A stretch of DNA of 46,373 bases, taken from NCBI GenBank assembly GCA_902789415.1, contig CADAOD010000024.1, positions 1,021 through 47,393 on the forward strand, read 5' to 3'. Below the pieces are notes generated by a model. The model saw nothing but the letters and a program-made list of their open reading frames with translations. It was not told where the DNA came from and made no database searches. The DNA is from an uncultured Prevotellaceae bacterium (GTDB lineage: Bacteria; Bacteroidota; Bacteroidia; Bacteroidales; Bacteroidaceae). Positions 40,379-46,373 of the stretch are shown one piece after another (within the stretch, counting starts at the first letter, position 1; every line of letters begins with the position of its first letter). The translations under genes and the position numbers were made by a program.

Positions 40379-41836
40379 TCAGTTTTCTTTCCAGAAGGCT
40401 GGTGTAAACAGTACCAGCACCGTCATAATCTCCAGACGTCCCATCAGCATCAACGGACACAGAATCCACTTGATGTATTCGGGCAGTATCGACCACGACA
40501 TCACCGGTCCTATCTGCGTTCCTAAGGTTGGGCCTACGTTGCTCACACAGCTCAGGGCTATGGTAATGGCGTTGGTGTTATCAATGCCAGCCACAATCAT
40601 AATAGTGGCCGTTACTAATGTCATCAGCATGGTGAGCGTGAAAAAGGCAAACAGCGCCACCAGTTTTGATTGTGGAATGCTCATGCCGTTAATCTTTACA
40701 GGCAGCACAGCATTGGGGTGCAGTATCTGGCGGAAGTTATTACGTACCACTTTAAGCAGCATCACGCCTCTGATACACTTAAAGCCACCGCTGGTACTAC
40801 CTGCACAGGCACCTAAGTACATTACCACACCCAATATCACCCAGGTGATATGTGGCCAGGTGCCTGCATCCTCGTTAAACATACCCGTCGTGGTAATAAA
40901 CGATACCACCTGGAACAATGCAGCACGGAAGGCATGCTCTAAGTCGTAGCCCATACGTGTCAGCAGCAGGTACATAATCCACAGTGTTGCACCTATCACC
41001 ACGCTTACGTACAGCTTGAATTCCGAGTTGGTCAGCAGCGCCTTCAGTCGCATTTTTACAATGCTTAAATATAATAAGGTGAAGTTGATGCCCGACAGGA
41101 ATTGGAATGTAATCGAGATATAGTCGATGGTAGGCGAGTGGAAGTACTCCGTGCTCTCGTTGTGTATCGCAAAGCCGCCTGTAGCTGTAGTGGTCATGGC
41201 GTAGTTCAGTGCCTCAAACCAGTTCATGCCTGCAGCACAGTACGATAATACGCAGGCCAGCGTTAGTATTAGGTAAATACTCCAGATCCATTTGGCAGTT
41301 GTGGTTAGTCGTGGGTGCATCTTGGCCTTGATGGGGCCTGTAGCCTCGGCGGCAAACACCTTTACACTACCACCCACCAACGATGGCAGGATGGCGATGG
41401 TGAAGAACACGATACCCAGTCCGCCAATCCATTGTGTGAGTGATCGCCAGAACAAGATGGCGTGCGGCAGGATCTCCACGTCGTCGATAATCGAGGCGCC
41501 CGTAGTGGTAAAGCCCGATGTTGATTCAAAAAAGGCGTCGGTTACATTCGTAATGCAGCCATGAATCAGGAATGGGAACATACCGAATATCGAGAACACC
41601 ACCCACGCGGCCGTTACCAGCAGGTAGGCGTCTCTACGGTTCAGACTGTTGTCTGCGTTACGTCCCATATACATAAACGTAAAACCGCTGCCGAAGGTTG
41701 TCAGCAGCGATATCAGGAATGCCATCAGGTCGTCCTCGTGATACGAGAAAGCCACCAGTGCACATAGCGACATGAACAATGCCTCTATCAGCAGCAGCGA
41801 GCCTATGATTTTACTGATGATACGGAAGTTTACCAT
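40379..41836 (-). CDS. trkH: TrkH-family potassium uptake channel subunit
   Basis: 485 residues with about ten or more membrane helices. It forms the K+ pore in the inner membrane. The four pore loops with filter-like sequences can be seen: STSGFTTTGAS, TTTATGGFAI, GSTSGGFKC and SNVGPTLG. The start overlaps the trkA stop by 7 bases, so channel and gating subunit are translationally coupled, consistent with a stoichiometric complex. Confidence 0.95.
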   Translation of the reverse strand: MVNFRIISKIIGSLLLIEALFMSLCALVAFSYHEDDLMAFLISLLTTFGSGFTFMYMGRNADNSLNRRDAYLLVTAAWVVFSIFGMFPFLIHGCITNVTDAFFESTSGFTTTGASIIDDVEILPHAILFWRSLTQWIGGLGIVFFTIAILPSLVGGSVKVFAAEATGPIKAKMHPRLTTTAKWIWSIYLILTLACVLSYCAAGMNWFEALNYAMTTTATGGFAIHNESTEYFHSPTIDYISITFQFLSGINFTLLYLSIVKMRLKALLTNSEFKLYVSVVIGATLWIMYLLLTRMGYDLEHAFRAALFQVVSFITTTGMFNEDAGTWPHITWVILGVVMYLGACAGSTSGGFKCIRGVMLLKVVRNNFRQILHPNAVLPVKINGMSIPQSKLVALFAFFTLTMLMTLVTATIMIVAGIDNTNAITIALSCVSNVGPTLGTQIGPVMSWSILPEYIKWILCPLMLMGRLEIMTVLVLFTPAFWKEN

Positions 41837-43185
41837 ATCGCATTCTTCTTGAAGTACTTTTCTATGTTGTTCAGTTTCTGTTCATGACAGAACACCATCA
41901 CCGAGTCGCCCGCCTCAATCTGCGAGTTACCGTTCACCAGCATACCGCGCCCGTTTCGTACCAGTCCGCCGATAGTTACGCCAAATGGCAGTCCTAAGTC
42001 CTTAACCGGTTTCTTGGTTACCTTCGAATCCTCGGCAGCCGTAAACTCAGCCACCTCGCTATCCACCATCATCAGCGATCGCAGGTTGTTCACGTCGGCA
42101 TCCAGCAGCATCTGGTAGATATGGCTGGCGGCGATGGTCTTTTTATTGATAATCGTACCGATATCCAGGCTTTCGGCCATGCTCACGTAGTCCAGGTTCT
42201 CCACCATCGCTATTGTTTTGCGCACGCCCATCTTCTTGGCAGTCAAACAAGCCAGAATGTTAGTCTCGGCATTCTCGGTCAGCGCCACAAAGGCCTGTGT
42301 ATTTCTGATGCCCTCCTCTTCCAGCAGTCCCAAGTCGCGTCCGTCGCCGTGAATCACCATCGTGTCCTGGTTCTCCAGCAGCTCGTTCAGCTTCTCGCAG
42401 CGCTTGGCATCCTTCTCAATAATCTTCACGTGCATATAGTCGGGCGTGGTCAGCGCCGCGCGTACGGTGGTTTTGCCGCCGCCCATCATAATCACGTTCT
42501 TCACGTCGGTATAGTGCTCCTTACCTACTATCTTGCGTATGTAAGGTATATACTCCTTGGTAGTCATAAAGTAGGCCAGGTCGCCCACTCTCAGTTCGTC
42601 CATACCGCTTGGTATCAGCGTGTCGCCGCCGCGCTTAATAGCCACAATGTGGTAAGGGTCGTCGGGGCCGCACAGGTCCTTCAGCGGTTGGTTCAGTATC
42701 TCGGCCTGCTCGCGCAGTTTTATGCCAAGCATGGTCAGCGCACCGTCGTGCACATCCCAGCGCTGGCGCACCCACGATAGCTTCAAGCCGTTGTTAATGT
42801 CAATGGCAGCCAGTACCTCGGGGTAAATCAGCGAGTCAAGTCCTAAGTTCTTAAAAAATGGTTGCAAGCTGGGTGCCAGGTACTCGTAGTTATCAATACG
42901 TGCCACGGTTTTCTTGGCGCCCAAGGCGTGTGCCAGTATGCAGGCGTTAATGTTAATGCTCTCTTCGGGTGTAACGCCCACAAACAAGTCGGCACTTGGC
43001 ACGCCGGCCTCTTTCAGGGCTTTAATGCTGGTAGGCGATGCACAATAGGTCATCACGTCGTACTCGCTCATTTTGCCCAGTCGCTCCTCGTCGGCATCAA
43101 TCAGCACGCAGTCCTGATGTTCTCTCGACAGCAGTTTCGCCAGGTGAGTACCTACGGCGCCTGCACCTACTATTACAATCTTCAT
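41830..43185 (-). CDS. trkA: Trk system potassium uptake regulatory protein TrkA
   Basis: 451 residues, the duplicated form: two RCK_N (Rossmann) and two RCK_C domains in the order N-C-N-C. The first [24 protein letters not shown] and the second [16 protein letters not shown] mark nucleotide-binding sites. It binds NAD(H)/ATP and gates TrkH from the cytoplasm. In the first RCK_N the glycine motif GxGxxG is clean; in the second it reads GGGKTT. It overlaps dxs by four bases (ATGA) and trkH by seven. Confidence 0.95.
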   Translation of the reverse strand: MKIVIVGAGAVGTHLAKLLSREHQDCVLIDADEERLGKMSEYDVMTYCASPTSIKALKEAGVPSADLFVGVTPEESININACILAHALGAKKTVARIDNYEYLAPSLQPFFKNLGLDSLIYPEVLAAIDINNGLKLSWVRQRWDVHDGALTMLGIKLREQAEILNQPLKDLCGPDDPYHIVAIKRGGDTLIPSGMDELRVGDLAYFMTTKEYIPYIRKIVGKEHYTDVKNVIMMGGGKTTVRAALTTPDYMHVKIIEKDAKRCEKLNELLENQDTMVIHGDGRDLGLLEEEGIRNTQAFVALTENAETNILACLTAKKMGVRKTIAMVENLDYVSMAESLDIGTIINKKTIAASHIYQMLLDADVNNLRSLMMVDSEVAEFTAAEDSKVTKKPVKDLGLPFGVTIGGLVRNGRGMLVNGNSQIEAGDSVMVFCHEQKLNNIEKYFKKNAIW

Positions 43186-45071
43186 GCCTCTAATATTGCT
43201 TTTTTAATGCCTTCTTCGTCAATGCCCACAATGTGTTGCAGCTCCTTTACGGTGCCGTGCTCCACAAAGTTGTCGGGCAGTCCCAGGCGTATTACCTTTG
43301 GTGTGTAGCCGTGGTCGTTCATCCACTCCAGCACGGCACTACCCAGTCCGCCTCTTATCACGCCGTTCTCCACGGTGATAATCTTCTTGAACTTCTTGCC
43401 AACCTCTTCCAGAATATTCTCGTCGATAGGCTTCAGGAAGCGCATGTCGTAGTGAGCTACGCTTGCGCTATCGCCTAACTCGGCAATGGCGCGCGTTACG
43501 TTGTTACCTATCGGACCAATGCTCAGCACGGCAATATCGTCGCCGTCGTGCAGCTTGCGGCCGGTGCCCACTTTTATCTCCTCCAATGGGCAGCGCCAGT
43601 CCTGCAGCTCGCCACCACCGCGTGGATAGCGTATCACAAACGGCCCCTTGTTAGGCAGCTGGGCGGTGTACATCAGTCGGCGCAGCTCGTGCTCGTCCAG
43701 TGGCGAACTAATCGTCAGGTTAGGTATCGGGCGCAGGGCAGCCAGGTCAAAGGCACCATGGTGTGTAGCACCATCTTCGCCCACCAGTCCCGAGCGGTCA
43801 AAGCAGAACACCACGTTCAGGTTCAGCAGCGCCACATCATGTATGATATTGTCGAATGCACGCTGTGCAAAGGCGCTATAGATATTGCAGAAGGGCAGCA
43901 GTCCGTCCTTGGCCATACCGCCGCTAAAGGTCACGGCGTGTCCCTCGGCAATACCCACGTCAAACGTGCGTTCGGGCATCTCCTTCATCATGATATTCAT
44001 CGAGCAGCCGCTGGGCATCGCAGGCGTTACACCCACTATCTTGGGGTTCTGCTTAGCCAGTTCCAGCAGCGTGTGTCCGAATACGTTCTGATATTTCTGT
44101 GGCTTGGTAGGGTCGTTATCCACCAGGCGCTCACCTGTATCAGGGTTAAACTTACCAGGCGCGTGCCAGGTTGTAACGTCCTTCTCGGCAGGCGCATAAC
44201 CATGTCCCTTCTTGGTGTGCAGGTGCAGCAACTTTGGTCCCGTCATATCCTTCAGCTGACTCAGTATGCGCACCAGTTCCTTCACGTTATGACCATCAAA
44301 CGGACCGAAGTACTGTATGTTCATACCGTCAAAAATGTTCTGCTGATGGCTGATGGCGCTCTTCATGGCGTTCGTCAGTCGTATCAATCCCTTCTTGCGG
44401 TCGTCGTTCAGCAGTCCGTGGCGGTGAAACCAGCGTGCCGTTTTAAACTTTATGCAGTTATACGTCTCGTTGGTGCTCAGGTTCAGCAGATACTGCTTCA
44501 TGCCACCCACCGAGCGGTCTATACTCATGTTGTTATCGTTCAGGATAATCAGCAGGTTATTGGGACTGCTCGAAACGTTGTTCAATCCCTCAAACGCCAG
44601 TCCGCCGCTCAGTGCGCCGTCGCCAATCACAGCCACCACATGGCGGTCGTGCTTGCCCTCCAGCTCAGCCGCTACGGCCATACCTAAGGCAGCCGAAACC
44701 GAGTTGCTGGCATGTCCGCAGGCAAACGTGTCGTACGGGCTCTCCTCGGGCGATGGGAAAGGCTTAATGCCGCCCAGTTTTCGGTTAGTGCAAAACTGGT
44801 CCTTTCGGCCTGTCAGTATCTTGTGTCCGTAGGCTTGGTGACCTACGTCCCATACTATTCTGTCTTCGGGGGTGTTATAAACGTAGTGTAGTGCCACCGT
44901 AATTTCGGCCACACCTAAACTCGACGCTAAGTGTCCAGGGTTCACTGCCACCTCTTCAATGATGTCGCGGCGCAGCTCGTCGCACACCTGTGGTAGTTCC
45001 TCCACCTTAAGTTTTCTTAAATCCTCAGGTGTCTGGATCTTATTTAAAAGAGTAAACTCAGTTCTTTCCAC
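43182..45071 (-). CDS. dxs: 1-deoxy-D-xylulose-5-phosphate synthase
   Basis: 629 residues from GTG 45071 ([18 protein letters not shown]). An ATG 18 codons upstream lies ahead of the -7 box and cannot be on the transcript, so GTG is chosen. It condenses pyruvate and glyceraldehyde 3-phosphate with thiamine diphosphate, the first MEP-pathway step. [18 protein letters not shown], the ThDP motif [16 protein letters not shown] and the transketolase pyrimidine and C-terminal domains ([30 protein letters not shown]) are present. It is first gene of the dxs-trkA-trkH-manA operon. ispG of the same pathway is at 12556. Confidence 0.96.
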   Translation of the reverse strand: MERTEFTLLNKIQTPEDLRKLKVEELPQVCDELRRDIIEEVAVNPGHLASSLGVAEITVALHYVYNTPEDRIVWDVGHQAYGHKILTGRKDQFCTNRKLGGIKPFPSPEESPYDTFACGHASNSVSAALGMAVAAELEGKHDRHVVAVIGDGALSGGLAFEGLNNVSSSPNNLLIILNDNNMSIDRSVGGMKQYLLNLSTNETYNCIKFKTARWFHRHGLLNDDRKKGLIRLTNAMKSAISHQQNIFDGMNIQYFGPFDGHNVKELVRILSQLKDMTGPKLLHLHTKKGHGYAPAEKDVTTWHAPGKFNPDTGERLVDNDPTKPQKYQNVFGHTLLELAKQNPKIVGVTPAMPSGCSMNIMMKEMPERTFDVGIAEGHAVTFSGGMAKDGLLPFCNIYSAFAQRAFDNIIHDVALLNLNVVFCFDRSGLVGEDGATHHGAFDLAALRPIPNLTISSPLDEHELRRLMYTAQLPNKGPFVIRYPRGGGELQDWRCPLEEIKVGTGRKLHDGDDIAVLSIGPIGNNVTRAIAELGDSASVAHYDMRFLKPIDENILEEVGKKFKKIITVENGVIRGGLGSAVLEWMNDHGYTPKVIRLGLPDNFVEHGTVKELQHIVGIDEEGIKKAILEA

Positions 45072-45095
45072 ACAAATTTTCTTTAATTCCGCGTG

Positions 45096-45126
45096 CAAAG
45101 ATATACATTTATTATGAAACAGCAAA
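45096..45126 (-). promoter_or_regulatory. Promoter of the dxs operon
   Basis: On the reverse strand, -33 TTTG (complement of CAAA 45123-45126) and -7 TATCTTTG (complement of 45096-45103) have a 19-base spacer. It lies 24 bases before the GTG start at 45071, and so fixes the start of dxs. Confidence 0.75.
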
Positions 45127-45148
45127 ATCTTTTAGCATTTTTCTTGCT

Positions 45149-45781
45149 CTAAATCTGCCCGCTTTCCACCATCAGTACCACGCGCTCTGTCAGTCGGTCC
45201 ACGCCCTGTGCGTCGTACTCCTTTTTCAAGCTGGCGCCAAAGCCCCAGGCAAACACCTGCCAGAATCCCGCTCTTAGCGGACCCATAAAGGCTTTAATCA
45301 TGTCGTAGCTACTCGAGTGGCACTCACGGTCAATCAGCTTAATCAGCAGTTTTCCCTGACTGTAGCTCAGCTTCTTCATTTTTGGTTTATAGGTCTTAAA
45401 AATGTCGGCCTCCACGCGCTTCATGTGTTCCTCCTTTTCCTTGTCGGTTTTCAGTGTCTCCAAGTATTCGGTGGTTTCAATCAGCATCATGCGTGCCTCT
45501 TTGGCTATAGGCAGCACTTTTTTAATGTTGTTCACCAGTCGCATGTACTGCTGCGCCTGCTTTTTGTTTTTAAACGTCAGCGGTGGGTACACATACACGT
45601 TGTTCATCTCCATATACTGTATGCTGTCGCCCTCGTGTAGCACCTTTCCCACCTTTACGGTAGGCACAAAAGTAGGCGAGTCCATCTCCGCCAGCACCTG
45701 CTCGGCGGTAATCCGTTGTTCCTCCTGCGCCTGAGCGGCAGCAGCCCAACAGAGTAATGCTATGATAAACCCTTTTCTCAT
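45149..45781 (-). CDS. DUF4294 family exported protein
   Basis: 210 residues from ATG 45781, which begins a signal peptide (MRKGFIIALLCWAAAAQAQ). An ATG four codons upstream lies next to the -7 box and is less likely. The body (HEGDSIQYMEMNNVYVYPPLTFKNKKQAQQYMRLVNNIKKVLPIAKEARMML) matches DUF4294, a Bacteroidetes family of unknown role. Much of the middle is predicted long alpha-helix with Lys and Glu (about 75-140). It is a single gene downstream of its own -7 element, with dxs following on the same strand. Confidence 0.85.
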   Translation of the reverse strand: MRKGFIIALLCWAAAAQAQEEQRITAEQVLAEMDSPTFVPTVKVGKVLHEGDSIQYMEMNNVYVYPPLTFKNKKQAQQYMRLVNNIKKVLPIAKEARMMLIETTEYLETLKTDKEKEEHMKRVEADIFKTYKPKMKKLSYSQGKLLIKLIDRECHSSSYDMIKAFMGPLRAGFWQVFAWGFGASLKKEYDAQGVDRLTERVVLMVESGQI

Positions 45782-45790
45782 TTCCGGCTG

Positions 45791-45798
45791 CAAAGGTA
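45791..45798 (-). promoter_or_regulatory. -7 element of the DUF4294 gene
   Basis: CAAAGGTA is the complement of TACCTTTG (TAnnTTTG), 9 bases before the ATG at 45781. No TTTG at the -33 distance. Confidence 0.5.
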
Positions 45799-45860
45799 CA
45801 AAAAAAATCGCAACGGTATCACTCCGTTACGACTTTTTAAATGATTTAATGTTTAATGTA

Positions 45861-45962
45861 TCACACTCCCATGCAGCTCGTCGCTCCCAGCGCCGTCACA
45901 ATAGCGGTCGCTATCGATGCAATCATCTGCACGATGAACTTAATTGTTTCTTTCTTATTCAT
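45861..45962 (-). CDS. Smalltalk protein (33-residue peptide)
   Basis: 33 residues: a short charged start (MNKKETIKF), a hydrophobic core (IVQMIASIATAIVTALGA) and the end TSCMGV. Length, charge pattern and the TSCM ending match the tiny Bacteroidetes 'smalltalk' family, which is commonly found next to HU-family genes, as here. It may be membrane-associated; the role is unknown. It is too short for many gene finders. Start ATG at 45962, stop TGA at 45863-45861. It lies 92 bases downstream of the HU-like gene on the same strand. Confidence 0.85.
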   Translation of the reverse strand: MNKKETIKFIVQMIASIATAIVTALGATSCMGV

Positions 45963-46024
45963 ACTCTTAATTCTTTAATCGTTTCTTTAGTACGCTTGCC
46001 AAAGCAAGAATTCTCAATTGGAAA

Positions 46025-46047
46025 GGCTGGGGCTTAAGCCCCAAGCC
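46025..46047. terminator. GC-rich palindrome after the HU-like gene
   Basis: GGGGCTTAAGCCCC (46029-46042) is a perfect palindrome, extended by GGC/GCC arms with one bulged A. It follows the HU-like stop (46055) on the reverse strand by 8 bases. No strong T-run follows, so it may weaken rather than end transcription into the smalltalk gene. Confidence 0.5.
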
Positions 46048-46054
46048 GTAACCC

Positions 46055-46373
46055 TTAATCACCATTCGACTCGTCGCCTCCCTGGTTTCCACCGTTCGAT
46101 GGCTGGGTATTCTCGTTGTCCTCAACGTTACCCGCATCGCTACTGGTCACACGCTTCACCTCCTTACCATCGCGGTCGTAGCAGGTAATCTGGATGGCGG
46201 TATTCGCCAACTCGTCCTTCAGGTCTACGTTAGGCGTGAAGATAATGCGGCGACTTGTAACCAGTCCGGCCTTTACCTCATCCACCTTGCCAACGCTCTT
46301 GGCGCGCAGTCCGAAACGCATGGTTCCCAAACCTGGCAGCGCAACCGAGTGACCCTCAGTGGCCCACGCCTTA
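46055..46373 (-). CDS. HU-family DNA-binding protein, 5' end outside the window
   Basis: The frame is open to the window edge, so the start and the first part of the HU fold are missing; about 105 residues are visible. KAWATEGHSVALPGLGTMRFGLRAKSV and ITSRR/IFTPNVDLKDEL-like sequence (VTSRRIIFTPNVDLKDELANTAIQ) match the HU-like proteins of Prevotella and Bacteroides that carry a disordered tail. The tail here is rich in Asn, Gly, Asp and Glu (NTQPSNGGNQGGDESNGD). HU proteins bend and compact DNA. The ATG at 46330 inside this frame is not the true start. Confidence 0.8.
   Translation of the reverse strand, partial: KAWATEGHSVALPGLGTMRFGLRAKSVGKVDEVKAGLVTSRRIIFTPNVDLKDELANTAIQITCYDRDGKEVKRVTSSDAGNVEDNENTQPSNGGNQGGDESNGD

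Noticed and set aside
43548-44687. 379-residue open frame on the + strand
   Set aside because: It is fully antisense to dxs, whose motifs are complete; the translation is His/Gln/Val-rich without any recognisable family, the usual look of a shadow frame.
45762-46037. 91-residue frame on the + strand at the DUF4294/smalltalk spacer
   Set aside because: It is antisense to the smalltalk peptide and to the DUF4294 promoter, with no recognised family.
1-46373. tRNA, rRNA, CRISPR, insertion sequence, prophage or riboswitch
   Set aside because: I looked at all spacers and saw no cloverleaf, spaced direct repeats, transposase or integrase motifs, or known riboswitch cores. A covariance-model scan would be needed to exclude small RNAs.

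Overview
The window is chromosomal DNA from a member of Bacteroidetes, most likely Prevotellaceae (Prevotella/Segatella/Xylanibacter type). The evidence is the repeated TAnnTTTG -7 element with a TTTG-like -33 box ahead of genes, families largely limited to this phylum (DUF4831, DUF4294, DUF4153, a 33-residue 'smalltalk' peptide beside an HU-like gene, Oar-like TonB-dependent receptors, BACON-type lipoproteins), AT-rich spacers with few purine-rich ribosome binding sites, and short TTCAATTTTCAA-type spacer repeats. I see no tRNA, rRNA, CRISPR array, insertion sequence, integrase or phage gene. The window looks like a core chromosomal segment.

Layout. 1-4.3 kb: a DUF4139 surface or periplasmic protein and a DUF4153 membrane protein, each behind a nearly identical promoter/leader, with a cluster of tiny ORFs between them. 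4.6-7.8 kb: sufE-like gene, nrdD and nrdG (anaerobic nucleotide reduction with Fe-S support). 7.9-9.2 kb: a divergent secreted histidine phosphatase. 9.2-13.9 kb: a tight run of an unknown duplicated-helix protein, rpoN (sigma-54), a PAP2-like membrane protein, purE and ispG, ended by a perfect palindromic terminator shared with a convergent sirtuin. 14.8-17.3 kb: three tandem FKBP-type prolyl isomerases predicted for three different compartments. 17.4-20.6 kb: an Lrp/AsnC regulator, a C26-M19 peptidase fusion and a glutaminyl cyclase-like M28 lipoprotein in one operon. 20.6-23.2 kb (reverse): nnr and a DUF4831 gene. 23.3-25.6 kb: hpt, adk, obg.

25.7-35.3 kb is the most accessory-looking part: an Oar-like TonB-dependent receptor, a BACON/OB-fold lipoprotein, a secreted endonuclease I and a second Oar-like receptor. 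I read this as a candidate surface system for capturing and cutting extracellular nucleic acid. 35.4-39.5 kb: a glycyl-tRNA synthetase gene with a frame-breaking deletion near codon 36, a fourth FKBP lipoprotein, and an ABC-type ATPase paired with a DUF4435/TOPRIM-like protein that recalls the PARIS (AriA/AriB) anti-phage architecture. 39.5-45.1 kb (reverse): a dxs-trkA-trkH-manA operon. 45.1-46.4 kb (reverse): a DUF4294 protein, the smalltalk peptide and an HU-like gene cut by the window edge.

The findings most worth following are the ATPase-DUF4435 pair, the nuclease/receptor locus, the broken glyS, the C26-M19 fusion under an Lrp-type regulator, the unknown protein translationally coupled to sigma-54, and the IspG of intermediate length.
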